From NCBI GenBank assembly GCA_014058105.1, contig JACGCM010001976.1:1163001-1227000 (forward strand): a stretch of DNA of 64,000 nucleotides, in the 5' to 3' direction. Positions 31,222-44,600 of this stretch are shown here, piece by piece. Both the position numbers and the translations under genes were made by a program. Every line of letters starts with the position of its first letter. Position 1 is the first letter of the stretch. The notes below the pieces were generated by a model. It ran no database searches. It was not told the DNA's origin and saw only the letters and a program-made list of their open reading frames with translations. Source of the DNA: Kingdonia uniflora. Lineage: Eukaryota > Streptophyta > Magnoliopsida > Ranunculales > Circaeasteraceae.

Positions 31222-34102
31222 GAATAATACAATGATGATGTTTAGCAATGCAAAAATCAAAGTTGAGAAATTTAATAGCACAAATGACTTTGGTATGTGG
31301 CGATGTGATGTTATTGATGCGCTTAGTCAACAAGATTTAGATGAGGTGTTGGAAAATAAATTGGGTGAGGTAGAGAAGAGTGTTTGGAAGAAGATGAACA
31401 AAAGGGCTTGTGGTCAAATTTGTTTATGCCTTACTCAATACATTATGTACCTTTTAATGAATGAAACCTCGGGAAAGGAAATTTAAAAGATTCTTGAGGA
31501 GAAGTATTTGGAAAAAGCATCCAAAATTGACTCTATTTAGAGAGGAAGCTTTACCGGTTCACGATGAGGCAAGAAGTTTCTATGTCGGAGCACTTGAATG
31601 ATTTTTCCAAGTTACTAGCTGACTTGGTAAATCTAGAAGAGATTGTTGGCGATGGGGACAAGACACTTTTGTTCTTGAAATCATTTTTTGAAGAGTATGA
31701 ATTCTTCGTTATGATGATAACGTACGGGAAGAGTTCTTTGCAATACTCGGAAGTGCCTACGGCTGTGGTGAACCATGAGTACCGGATGAAGGATAAACGT
31801 GAGTCTGATAAGTTAGCGTATGAGGTGTTAATGGCTAGAGGGAGGTTTTCGGACAAGAAAAATTCTAGTAGTAACAACTCTCGATCGAAATCAAGAGGTC
31901 GTGGTGTAAATCGTAACAATTTGGGTAAAGGCCATTGCGCATTTTGTAAAGAAATGGCACATTGGAAAAATGAGTATCTTGCATTTCTAAAGAAGAAGAA
32001 AAATAGGAAAGCGAGCTCTTCAGTAAATGTTGCTCAAGAATGTAAGGGAAATGGAGGTAATGATTATGACTTTTCTATAATTATATCTTCTAGCTAGTGC
32101 ATGCATTATTAATTCCAAAGAATAGATTTTGGAGTCGAGTGCTACTTATCATATTTTCCTTGAGAGAGGTTGTTTTTCTAGTTTAAAAAGGCTAGAAGGT
32201 GGAGCTGTGTTAATGGGAAATGATGATTCCTATTACATATTGGGGATAGGTACCATTCGTCTAAAGTTACACAATGGGTTGATTAAAAAAATTGAGGAGT
32301 TTTGGTATATTCTGATGATGAAGAAGAACATTATCTCAACGGGTTTACTTGAAGCTAAAGGCTACAAGGTCGTCTCTAAAAATGGTGTGAAGAAGGTTCT
32401 TAAGGGAACAATGGTTCTGTTGAAGGGTCAAAGAAAAAGTAAAAAATTATACTATTTAGATGGTACAGTTGTTCTTGGAGAGGTTGCTACTGCAGGAAGT
32501 GAGGAGACTACTTCTAGATATACTACTAGACTATGACATATACATTTGGTGCCTGAGGGGGAGAAGTCCTTGAAATTTCTTGCGTACCAAGGGCTATTGA
32601 AAGGTGCTAAGGCGTGCAAGTTATATTTCAATGAACATTATGCTCTGGGCAAGCAGAGAAGGGTTAAGTTTAGCACGGCTATCCATCATACTCGTAGAAT
32701 CCTTGACAATGTTCATTTAGATGTTTGGGGACCCTCCAGGAATGTATTACTTGGGGTTAAACATACTTTTATGTTATTTGTGGATGATTTTTCTAGGTGT
32801 GTGTGGGTACATACCATGAGGAGGAAGGATAAAGTCCGAGAAATATTCATGAGGTGAAAGAAGTTGATAAAAACTCAAACTGGCAAAAAGATCAAGTTGC
32901 TCCATTCAGATAATGGTAAGGAGAATACAAGTGATCTGTTCTTGCGAGTATGTCAGGATAAGGGGATTGTTTGACATTTCACCGTTAGAGAGACGCCGCA
33001 GCAAAATGGGGTAGTAGAGCACATGAATCGAACATTACTGGAGAAGGTACGATATATGTCGTCTAATTCTGGGTTGGGCAAAGCATTATGGGCTGAAGCT
33101 TTAACATATGTATGTTAATTTGCTAATAGGTTGCCTTCGGCTTCAATTGAGGGTAAAACACCAATAAAATTTTGGTCGGGAGAACCTACTACAAATTATG
33201 ATACTCTTCATATTTTTGGGTATCCGACATACTATCATGTCAAAGATGGTAAGTTGGATCCTCGAGCAAGGAAGACCATTTTTTTGGGTAAGATGAAGGG
33301 TGTGAAAGGCTACAAGTTATGGGATACGAAAGACTGGAAGATTATTCTGAACAAGGATATTTTTTTTTATGATACTCTATGATGAAGTCACATGTCTCGG
33401 AGCATGAGGAGAAGACGACAAACGATATTTTGCAGTGGGTGGCAATTGATGCGTCTTCTCATGATCCAAAGAGTTCTGTATTAAAGGGGGTGTCATCTAC
33501 CGATGTGACAACGGGTAATAAGCCATTATTTCATATTTCATATTTCATATTTCATATGATATAGACACATACGAAGGTGGAGCATTTGGTAGCATAGATG
33601 AGGAGACTTCGGTGGTGGAGTCAATTACAACTAGTAAACCAAAAAGAAATGCAAGTAAGACAGGATGGCTTACTAAGGATATGGTGCTTCCAAAGGCAAA
33701 GGCCATGGTAACCTATGCACTACCAGTCATTAAAGAAGATGTTCTTTCCACTTATAAGGGAGTTATTTATAGTTCCGAGGCCAACTATTGGGAGGGAGCG
33801 ATGATGGAAAAAATGTATTCTCTTTTCAAGAATGAAACTTGGGAACTTTTGAAGTTTCCTAAGGGAAAGTAGATGATTGGATATAAGTGGGCCTAGACAA
33901 AGAAATAAGGATCTTAAGATGATGATATACGCTTCAATCCAAGACTCGCAGCCAAAGGCTATGCTCAACATGAGGGGATTGATTACAATAAAAAATTTTC
34001 TCTGATGGTAAATAACTTCTCCATTAGTATCCTATTTTCCTTGGTAACGCAATTTGATTTGGAGTTGTAACAACTCGATATTAAGATGGCGTTCTTATAT
34101 AG
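31222..34102 (+). pseudogene. Copia element 2, left part: gag, protease, integrase, start of RT
   Basis: Plus-strand gag from about 31,232 (KVEKFNSTNDFGMWRCDVID) matches copia element 1 gag. It breaks at TAA 31,484-31,486 and resumes at 31,564 (EHLNDFSKLLADLVNLEEIV), ending in a damaged zinc knuckle (FCKEMAHWKN). The protease site reads ESSATYHIF where DSGATxHxx is expected, so the catalytic Asp is lost. Integrase 32,546-33,382 has KGAKACKLYFNEH, DVWGPSRNVLLG, a stop where HFTV begins near 32,973, and ARKTIFLGKMKGVKGYKLWD. RT begins at 33,612 (YALPVIKEDVLSTYKGVIYS) and is cut at 34,102 just after the ELQQLDIKMAFLY block. The 5' LTR is missing: the gag leader joins other sequence at about 31,222. 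The right part of the same element is at 50,642. Confidence 0.88.
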
Positions 34103-34528
34103 GATTTAGGAAGAGTGAAATTTACTGATAGTTGCTAGATATTATAAGGGATGCTCTGAGTATTTATGTATTGATTTTGAGTGAGCGTTCATCCGTCCTT
34201 TATTTGGGATTTTCTGGTCCTATTTATATGTCTTATAATATGATCGTTCGACGACTATTATTATCCATAATGGTAGACGTTACAATATATATTTGATAAT
34301 CTTTGAGCATAATGTATAACGGTTTGATTTTACTATTTTGTAACAGCTTCATTGATGACGGTACATTTACTTAACTCTAACTGTTGACGTAGAGGTTGAA
34401 AGTGATGACTAGAACTCTATAACTGTAATATGTCTTCAATAGTATCATGTATTATGTTGATAAGGTCGAGTGGTCGTATGATGGTCGAAGATGAAGCATG
34501 AGTCCAAGATGCGGAATAAGCCACTACG
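34103..34528 (-). repeat. 3' LTR of Tat 2, lacking about 140 bp
   Basis: Similarity with the 50,075-50,641 LTR runs from 'aggatttaggaagagtgaaa' (34,103) to 'gcggaataagccacta' (34,528). The part corresponding to the first about 145 bp of the right copy (tgtaatagcc ... cttg) is missing, and sequence passes straight into copia RT. The polypurine tract AAGAGGGGGCGG (minus strand) abuts the inner end. Confidence 0.82.
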
Positions 34529-34862
34529 ACCGCCCCCTCTTAACCAATAGTACGAGATCATTGTGGGAGAGTGGTATTAGTTGAGAAGCTTTATTTAATA
34601 TTGTAATCAATACCTGGGAATCATTTCTAAAGCATCTTCATGAATATCTGTTTGTGGCTTTTGGGTTTTCTAGAACTAATGGTTCTAGTCAATTTTACTG
34701 CATGGGAAATCCTTTTGACGCTGGGAATTTGGAGAGTCAGCTTTAATGCTGATCGTAGTAGAAAGTGGATTCTGATTGGTACGTGATGGACCAAGTATTC
34801 TTCCTGAATTTTATTGTGTTAACTGTCTTGCTGTAATTTAGAAACTTCTGAGTATTAAGAAC

Positions 34863-36533
34863 ATGGTGACAATAAGGCAACAGTCTCGGGAAGCTAGGAT
34901 TCGAGTAAAGATGGAAGAACTCTGCATCAGATTTTTTGGTTACCAACCCTTACATCTGCCGACGCCAATTTTAATGTTTCCTGCATTTTATGGAATGACT
35001 TATGAGGAGGTGTCGGAGGCAGAGGATGACCATTTCCAAATGGTCCATTTCCATTATTGGTTGGCATCGGAGGCGAAGCATCGAAATGGGCTGTAAATAC
35101 TGGCGGATAAAGCTGTTATAGTTGAAGATGAAGCGGCAGGCGTTTATCCGAGGGAGTCTTGTCGGTACCCTTCTAGATAGTGGGTTATGTCTGAGAAATA
35201 GGGCCCTTCTTCCTTCTCTATCACCGGGGGGTGGGGGTTATGGTGAAAGAGATGGTGGTGGAGGAGGTTTTTTTCCAGGGACCATAGATATTGGCTATGA
35301 AGAAGATCCTTCTAACGGTACCGTAACTCTTTTGGTAATTTCCAGTTCTCGAGTTTTTTGGCCCATTCGTGCTGGGGATCAGAGTTTGGAAGTTGCTTCA
35401 ATTTTGCATCTTTTTCCTCGGTGGCTGCTGAGAAGTGTTGTGAACTGTAATTTGATATAGTTTTTAAAGTAATTTGTGAGCTGTCTGGAACATCTATTAT
35501 TGGTAAAGTAATATATAAGAAATATTAGAACTAATGAAATGTCTTCGTTCTGTCATTTTGATGCGGTGTTTCGAACTACTCAATTTGTATATATAGCTTT
35601 CTGCTCTAAAATAGATTTTGTAAATATGTAGGTATGAGGGATATTAGTTTGTCATGGGGTATTGTTGGACAAATCGAGCTGTAAGGATCTCAGTGTGAAT
35701 ATCTGTAAAGGGTAGTGGAAGTTGTGGTTTGAAAAAAATAGAGGAGCTTGAAAATGTAAAGAGGTTGTGTGAGATAGTAAGTAAACAATTGGTTTAAGAT
35801 GATTGGGTGGTTGTAAGGTTATGTGTATATCTGCGAGCTACTGATTCGAACTGACTAGAAAATGCATGACCGTATGGAAGTAACTGATATATTTCTGTAG
35901 ATGTTGCCGATGGAGATGCTTGATTTGTAAGTTGCGATACGCATAAAATATGAGAAAATATTTCATTACATGGAAAGTATCGTCTGTTACAATATTTTCT
36001 AGCTTCTACTGATATTTTTGATTCCAAAACTATTTGCCATATATCTTTCAGCAAAATCTTTGGGGAAACTTAGATTCTTTGAGATCTGCATTTTGGCTAT
36101 ATAAAGTAGTGAACCTTGGTTGTTATGCCTTTTATCTTCTGCCAGAGACAATTTTGCTGCTGAGGTAGAGTGAGCAACCATGGTTAGGAAGCGCTCTTAG
36201 TATGTGTGTCATGCAGTAGAAGGAAGGTTCCATATCAAGGTCGCTGAATTTCGTGAGCGATACATTTGTCATTTGCCTTATGATGTTGCGCTTCCTAGAT
36301 GGTCGTTAAAATTAAATGGTTTAGATGATGAAGGTAGGCGTGCAGAGGTTGATCAATTTTTTTGGTGTAATGTGTTTCGTGAGTTGCTGTTGGATGCAAT
36401 TTTACGAGAAGAAGCTGTTAGAGAGATCACATCGGACAAGCTCACTGAAGAAGATGAGAAAGCAACAGAAGGGGAGATAATACCATGTGGTGTGGTGAAT
36501 CATCCAAGTTATTTTAAATATAACAATATGTGA
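34863..36533 (+). other. Two small plus-strand ORFs of unknown function in the 3' region of Tat 2
   Basis: ORF a (34,863-35,096) reads MVTIRQQSREARIRVKMEEL, then MTYEEVSEAEDDHFQMVHFH and WLASEA. ORF b starts at ATG 36,180, has one early TAG, and reads FHIKVAEFRERY, GLDDEGRRAEVDQFFW, CNVFRELLLDAIL to 36,533. Both start MV plus basic residues and share a loose pattern (P...P, then G(M/L), E, AE.D.F, F...L...A), so they may be related copies. No known domain is recognised. A Gly-rich frame at 35,122-35,460 lies between them. They are antisense to the element's pol, like the larger ORFs further right. Confidence 0.35.
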
Positions 36534-37577
36534 CTGTAATTGTAAACTGTGAGAGCTAAAAAATAAATAAGTAATCAATTTTTAGTATTCTATTTTGGTA
36601 CTCTGTTAAATGTTGAACGAGGCATGTTGATACTGCGAACTGAAATAAATAAGAATAAAGTGTTATGTTTTACTCTTGGTGTGGCAGATATTGTGGATGA
36701 CAGTTGTTTGATTTGAATAACTGTGTAGATAGTATTAAATTTAAATATTGAGCTATTTTTAGAATATCGTACGATCTTGGTGTAGTATAAAAGTAAAGTG
36801 ATTGGTCATCTATACTGCTTTGGGAAAGAGGGGTAGAATTTTTTAATGGCAGACAATAGAGACAGACGTGATGACAGTAGATGTTATCACATAAGTCATG
36901 ATGATGTTGTGAGATGAAAAGACGTGCATGTAGAGATAGTAGGGGTAACTGACATGTGTCTGAAGAAGCCATCATTTCGTAAACCAAGGGAGAGTATAAA
37001 AACTCGTATCTCCCTCCCTCATAAATTGTCAAGTTATAGAGAGGAAAAAAAGTGGTGTAACCCATATCTCCATAGAGAAGAGATGCTTGAGTTCTGAGTG
37101 TGATTTGTTAGAGAAGGCTGCATCTATTGAGAAAAAAATTATTGGATAAATGACAGAAGTGGTCAATCTCTGTAAAACATTCGGGTAAAGCAGAAGATTG
37201 CGGTTCTTCGAGTACAGGTTAGTGATAGATATTTCTGTTTTGTTGTTATATGTTGTAATCTGTATATGATGTTGTATGTTCATCACTTTTGATTTAGGGA
37301 GAACAAAGTTAAGAATGTGGGGTTTTAAGATTTTGAGTAATTGCCTATAATATTTTTTAGTACACAAGCGTTGGGTATATGTATTGACTGTAAGAGAGAA
37401 AATGCTTTTTTTTAGAAGAAGAGAGAAAATTGAAATGATTATCTATTATTTTGGAAAATTGGAAAATAAACGTGTTGACTGGGTAAAAACATGGGTGGGG
37501 TTGTTTTTACTGTGTGTAAGATGTAGCATGTAACATAGAAATAATGATAAAATATTTTATGTATTATTAGGTCCAGT
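36534..37577. other. Spacer inside Tat 2
   Basis: AT-rich, no domain recognised. It separates the small plus-strand ORFs from the long antisense ORF block. A TATA-like tract may serve the antisense genes but cannot be fixed. Confidence 0.4.
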
Positions 37578-40500
37578 ATGTATTTAAAACCGTTAAATCC
37601 CATGAGTAAATTTATAGTAGCATCAAGTTCAGAGGAAACATCATCATCGGTGAGGAAGGACGATTGTAATGTAATGGAAGAGATTGTAGATAAGATAGAT
37701 TTTACTATAGGTATAGAGATTAAGGAATCCAGTAAAGTAGATAAGGTTATAGAGAAAGAGGATACAAAAGAGAAAGATAAATTATTTTTCATATATCCTG
37801 AGGGAGTAGATGTAGGAAAGGAATTTCTGAAACATAAAAAGAAATTACAAGGAGAATGGGGAAACTATATGATGGACCAAGGTCGCTGGTTTAGGTCTTA
37901 TGTCCCAGGAAAAGGGGAGGAGGCGGTATACTATCAAGTCCCTTGATTGGATAAGTGGAGAAGAGAGAAAGGGATTGGTGAGGATGTTGAATTCTCGTAC
38001 TATAATGGTGTTGGGCTGGTAGGCCCGAATGATGGGTTTTTGTATTATTTGAATCAGGTCGTTTATAACCTTAGAATTCCTCTGACCTTCGTTCAGAAAG
38101 GGGTTATGAATGCATTGCAGTGTTGCCCTGCCCAACTGAATGGGAATGTGTATGAAATGATTAGGGTATGCAAGGAACTAAATAATAAATGGAAAAGAGA
38201 AGGGACTGTCAAGCAGTTCGAGGCAGATGACGTCCTGAAATTTTATAAATGGAAGTTCATCCAAGGCAGTAATAGTGGTTACCTGTATAGTAATTCATCT
38301 AGGCAGTTTAAATCTAACTTGGAAGAAAACTTTAAAGAATTATATGACCTCCAATGTAGATATGCTAAGATAAAAATAGAAAGGGATGAGGTTTTAAGAA
38401 AGGAAGAGGAAAGGGGGAAAGTTAATACAAAAATTGAAAGAACTGACTTGTTTTAGTTACCCGAGTGATAAGACAAGGTGTCAAAAGTTGTTGGTAGCTT
38501 TGACATTGTATTTTTAGGTCGAAGTAGATAGTGAAATGTGGTTTAAAAGGAGCTTATACAAAACTCTTGAAAGAAAAAAATGTAGTACCTGACCCAGCTC
38601 TAGTAATGTTTCTAGCTCCAGAAGTACGTAATCATTATAGTGTAGATACAAAAAAATGTTTAGCGTGAGCTGAGGTATCCGTTATATAGGGTGATGTAAA
38701 ACCTTTACCTGATGTTTTTGGCTTTATGTAGGACCAAAGGGCAATGAGGATTGTGTTTTTTAGGATAAGGAAAGAGCAAATAAAGATTTAACATAAGTTA
38801 GAGGGTGAGTTAAAGGAGTTGCAAGATGTATTATCACAATATATGGAGCAAAAAATGTCTTTAGCGATGCAATTGCCAAAAGAAGTAACTATTTGAAAGA
38901 AGGTAGAAGGTGATGTGAGGGCCTTAGGTGTATTACAAAAGGAAACGCATAAGCATCTGCACAAGGCACAAATACAGTTGAAGGATCATTTGTATCCGTT
39001 ACATGCAAAAATTGTAGCTCGAACGGAGTACGCGCGTCAGATAGAAAGTGTGATTGATTTTTATGGAGAGGAATTGGCGAGGGCAGAGAATGAATTTAGA
39101 AAGTTCGTAACTAGTTGTAGGAAAGATTTTGATGTGGAGAACGCAAAAGTGGAAAATATGTGGCTTACAAAAGATGAGGAGGAAAAGGTTGTTGAAAAAC
39201 TCATTCCTAGACTGAGAGAAAATATTTCAAAAGAGGACGATGAGGAGGTCGAGCGCCTAATACCACGGTCACAGCAAAAGCAACGCCAACAAGAAATGGG
39301 GGTGACCTTTGTGGCTCCTATAGATGTTCGAGTAAAAAACTCAAAGAGTGTGAGAAACAAGGGGATACCCTCTCGTAGCTCGAAAAAGCAATAGTATATT
39401 AGTTCAGTTACTTACCAAACTTGCATGTGTATTAGATTTTTGTAAACTATTTTTGATGTTGAATGAAATCTATTCTCTGTGATGACCATATAGATTGATC
39501 AATGTATCGATATTACTCAAATATTATGTTCTTGAGTAATTTTTTGTTCACTGTGATATGTAATCTGTTTGAATATGTAAATTAGTAGTTATGTGAATGT
39601 TGATTATTACTGTAGGGTGAACTTGTAGAGGTTCAAAATCAATATCGAGTTTTACGTATTTTAAATGAAAACCTGGAAGTGACAGTAAGGCAAGAACGAA
39701 GTACAGTTGTTCGTCTGATCGAGCAGCTGGAATATACAGAGGCTGAACTAGCAACTAAGTTGAAAAAGGTGAAGGGATTAAAAGAAGTTATAAGGAAAAG
39801 AGATTTGGAAATTCTGAACATTTCGGGATGAATCAAGCAACAAGAGGCCAAATTGACACCCGCGCGAACTAAAATTACAGAGTTATTGGCAGTATTAGAG
39901 AAGGAAGAAAATAATGTAAAAAACTTGCAATTTAAGATAAACAAGCTCGAAGCGAAGAGTGTTGGTGCGCAGCTATCGAAGAGGTAAATGATCGTGCTCG
40001 TAAATTTGAATTGTGGTATGTTACATACATGATGTTGAAAAAGACAGAAGAGGCCCATAGTGAACAGAATAAAATGATAAATAAGGATTAAATTTTGATC
40101 TGTGCTTTAGAGCATAACGTTCAAACGTTGAGGTTAGACGTTTTGGAGTATAAATCGGAAAATGGGGAACTGCATGATGTGAATACCAAATTGGAGGCGG
40201 ATCATTTTAAGGCTTAAATAAGTCTTGAGGCAGAATTGCTAGAGAGGAAGTGTAATCAAGTTCGTTTAGAAGAATCAACAGGCTTGGTGGCAAATTTGGA
40301 TGAGTTTATGTCGATAATGGAAGGTCGTAATAATGCGACGTTGAGTGAAAAATGGGCGGTGGAAGAGCACTGCAGAAGTTTGGAAGCTATGCTGAAGGAG
40401 GCTAAATAAAAACTTGCCAAACTTTTTCTTCCTGATAAGGTAAAATGTGAGACGAGCAATGCACATGAGAGAAAGATGATGACAGTGCTCTCCTTCTTCG

Positions 40501-40769
40501 TGTCTGAGTTTAAGAAACTGGAAGCGGAAAGTAAAACTGTATATGACTGCTTGGTTGTTAATGGTGTGCAGTGTGAGATGCGATTGATACGATCTAAGTA
40601 CCTGGATCCCATGATAGCAAAAATTTGTGTTCTTACAAAGAGTAAGGTTAAAAAAAGAAAGCAAATTGTGACTGGGAGGATGCTAGAGTTTATGCGTCTG
40701 CGACTTCGTGGGGAAAGTTCACGTAGTGATGTGCGGCCTGATAGCTCAAGTAATAGCTCGAGTGACTAA
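37578..40769 (+). pseudogene. Tat 2 antisense ORF block: Transposase_28-like region and long coiled coil
   Basis: A series of plus-strand frames (37,578-37,946; 37,947-38,456; 38,915-39,394; about 39,617-40,769 with stops) reads as one decayed gene. The second contains GLVGPNDGFLYYLNQVVYNL, RIPLTFVQKGVMNALQCCPA and QLNGNVYEMIRVCKELNNKW, which lines up with the Tat 1 antisense ORF ([33 protein letters not shown]) and so with the gypsy-type Transposase_28 pattern. Downstream frames are coiled coil: RQIESVIDFYGEELARAENE, VRQERSTVVRLIEQLEYTEA, KLEAESKTVYDCLVVNGVQ. The block ends in a Ser-rich tail (SSRSDVRPDSSSNSSSD) at 40,769. Stops at 37,944-37,946, 38,454-38,456 and others disrupt it. Role unknown. 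Confidence 0.6.
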
Positions 40770-40886
40770 TGAGGTATTATGACTGTTAGAAGGGATTATT
40801 CATACTATATCAATGAAAATATTGTATTTATAGTGTAACCGTATATATATTTGAACTGACCTTTTGATGTGCTATTTATGATATAG

Positions 40887-41410
40887 AAGTCTGGTAATCG
40901 TTATGTAGAACTACTAATCATCCTATCATAGAGTAGAAGGTTCATTTGGCTCAAACAACAAACGCTTTACAACAAACAAATTGTAACATAATAAAAGATT
41001 AATTTGGCCGAAACAACAAACGATCTATAATGTAATAGAAGATCAATCTGGCTGAAGCAAAAAATGATCTGTAATATAATAGAAGATCAGTTTGGCTGAA
41101 GCAACAAATGATTAGTAATGTAATAGAAGTCTGGTAATCGTTATGTAGAACTACTAGTCATCCTGTCATAGAGTAGAGGGTTAGTTTGGCTTAAACGACA
41201 AACATTTTGCAACAAACGAATTGTAACGTAATAAAAGATTAATTTGGCAGAAGCAACAAATGATCTGTAATGGAATAGAAGATCAATCTGGCTGAAGCAG
41301 CAAACGATCTATAATGTAATAGAAGTTCAGTTTGGCCGAAGCAACAAATGATCTATAATGTAATAGAAGATCAGTTTGGCCTAAGCAACAAATGATCAGT
41401 AATATGATAG
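40887..41410. repeat. Higher-order tandem repeat in Tat 2: 240-bp units made of about 44-bp monomers
   Basis: Monomers of about 44 bp (gatctgtaatataatagaag then atcagtttggctgaagcaac then aaat) are arrayed head to tail. A larger unit beginning 'agtctggtaatcgttatgta' starts at 40,888 and again 240 bp later at 41,128 with few differences, including its atypical 'aacaaacraattgtaac' stretch. Such two-level periodicity means a block of monomers was copied as a unit. It lies between the Tat 2 integrase stop (about 41,690) and the antisense ORFs. Confidence 0.88.
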
Positions 41411-41689
41411 AATGGGATAAATCCACTAGTAATCTGTGATGATTAAGAAATGTAATTTGTATATAGAAGTACTTGTATGATATATTAGAAAAGTATTGTA
41501 ATACAGGGCAACTAAACACAAATATTTCATTGTTGTAAGATTGACGTACAAAGAATGTTAGATAGAGTACTGTATGAAATAGTATAAAGTACTCAGATGT
41601 AGGGCGATCAAACATAAGTATTTCATTGATGTAAGGCCGATGTACAAGATGATAGATTTATTTAGAAAAGTACACTGTGATAGATTATC

Positions 41690-44600
41690 TTCGATATAGC
41701 TTTAACCTCCTTGTGTTCAAAGGGTTAGGCACTAAATCCCCGTATTCTGTGGAGAGGTCGTAGGATCCCAATCAACTTTTTCCAACAACGATAAAAGGAC
41801 CTTCCTAATTTTTTACAAGTTTTCCAGCGTAGACTTCTTTTCTGTGCTTTAGCTCTCGGAGGATGAGATCTTTGATTTCAAACTCTCGATGACGAAGTCG
41901 TTTATTATAAGATTTGGCTAAAGCCTGATGATATCTTCCCAAGTTCATGATTGTTCTATCTCTTATTTTTTCGATCCAATTCATGTTACATGCAACTGGA
42001 ATTTGTTTTCTTCGTCTGTCATGGTATGGTCACACACTGGGTGATGATATTGAGTGGGGATGATGGCCTCAGTTCTGTATGCTAACAGAAACGGCATACA
42101 TCCAGTCGATACTCGCGTTGTTGTTCGATATGCCCATAACACATATGGTAATTTTTGCACCCAATTACCTTTCTTCTCTATCAAATGCTTTTTTATTACG
42201 TTAACGATAGTTTGATTGGTAATTTTGACATGACCATTTCCTTGTGGGTAATAGGGATTGGATGGAAAATGGATGATGTTGTGCTGGTTGAGGAGCTCAA
42301 CGACTCTAGAACCAATAAACTGCGGTCTATTGTCAATTCTGATGAAGTGTGGGCATCCAAATCGTATTATGATGGTTTCCCATATAAACTTTATGACTTC
42401 ATCTTCTCGTGTGTGACATAAAGGAACTGTTTTTACCCATTTCATGAAGTAATCTATTGCTACGAGGAGGTGCCATCATTTTCCTGCTGCAGTTGGGAAT
42501 TTGCCCACCAGGGACGAGTGTCAACCCCAAATTCCAATAATTAGCAAACTAAACCAATTACTGAAATTCGAGGATGGACAGGTCCCCAATGATAACCAAG
42601 CTAAAATAAAGTTAGTCTCAACAATCTACTGGTGCATAATACAGAGTATTAAGAATAAAACAACAGTGGAAGAAAAGAACAACGATAACTATGCTAAAAT
42701 TCTACCAACCTGAGTATGATAGAGACAACAATATCAAGAATCGAAACTCTCACAAGGCATCAAAACTGTGATCCAACGTAATAACAGAAAGTCAAGCCTT
42801 CAGCTTTAGCTCTTCAACAAGATCACCTCAACCATAACAGCTACAACTCTAGATCTGAAATATTTATATTGTGAGTGTGAGCAAACCACGGCTCACAAAC
42901 TTCCTAAAATAGCTGAACAATTATGTCGATTAACGAGATGATAATAGTAATAATAAGAGATATGAATTCGCTAATGATTAAATGATATATGCTAATGATG
43001 TTAAAGATGTCTAATCGAGATGTACAACAAACCTAATAAATCTATTAAGCTAAAATGCCAGATGCAAAGGAATATAAAGACTATAAACTATACTACGAGT
43101 TAAAGAGAGGCGCTAAGAAGAATCGTCCTATGATTTGGTTAATCAACCGTTAGAGTATGACTTACACATTTAAAAAGATCATTATTGGATACAAAAGGTT
43201 CAATTTTTGTCAAGCTCGACCATGCTAAGGATATTTCACTTCATAAGAGTGTTCCGGGCGTTTCAACCCAAAGAGCATAGTGTCCTCATTTTATTTTAAT
43301 TCCAAGGAATTTTAACCTCACGGAGGATAAGATGGGTACCAAAGGAGAACTATCTCATACCATCCCACACTCCAGGATGAGTAAAATAGGTATGATAGTA
43401 ACCTGCCTAAACTCACCTACTATTTTAACCCAAGCTAGGAATCCTAGTAACCTATTGGGGGTTAGCCGATTTAGAGTTAGTTTATGTATTCGACCTCATT
43501 ATCGAAGATATCAACTTAAGGAATCTCTATAATTTCCTAACGCAGACATGATTACCATCAATGGCTTGAGCACAATAGTAATCAACACAGGCTAGTGTAC
43601 ATGGGATAACCTACATGTCTTTAACAAGTAGTCAACAATCCCAAAGAATAGAGTTTATAATCTTGACTCTTAAATAGCTATGCACTTAAGTCTCCAAAAA
43701 AGATGGACAGGAATCCCACTAGGTTTCAACATCAATGGTGGCAGTACAGGCATCGAATAACAACTTGGTGCTTAAAGACAAAGCCACGAGAACGTTCAAA
43801 CCAGAATGATTTCTAAAACTAACAACGAAGCAAAAAGAGGCTTAACGGAGTTGCTCTACAAGCTCGATAAAACATAAGGACAGTAAGTGCCACAGTACGA
43901 GGAGTCAATAACCCTAAAGTAAACTATCAAATGCTAGACACCAATAATCGACTAAACTCAGGATAAACTGCCAGTTTACAACAACATCTAAACAATCCAT
44001 AAATAACAATGTTCATAGACCTCGTTACTTTCTCATCAAAAGAATAACGAAACATAAACCACACTTGATAACGAAATTCAACGTTCTCATATCAACTACC
44101 GAATCAACGACATTGCTCAAGGACAAAGCCACGAGAACACAGAGTACACCTAAAATAATTCTAAGACTAATCGATACAATAAACACTTAGGACAAGCTCA
44201 AAACCAATGACCGTGTCTTACAAAGGCTATGCCGTCCAAACGACTTGACATAGAATCAAGAACTATATATTAGGATCTTACTACATTATTAATATCCAAG
44301 GATGAAGCCACGATGATTACGTAGACATACCCAAATAGACAGTGCCTAATCCCATTATCATATGTCTAGGAAACTAAACTGCCGAAGTCGTTATATCTAT
44401 AAAGTGATAACTATAATCTCTAAACTTATTCTAATTAATAGTGGCTAAACCATGGGGATAACATCTATATATCTATATATACTAACTGCCGAACCTAATT
44501 ACTCGAGTTAAGGAACAGAATAAGTACCCTAACCAACAACCAACAACCAAAAATTCCATTCTCATATATTAATGACGCAAGTCATTGCATCTACAATAAC

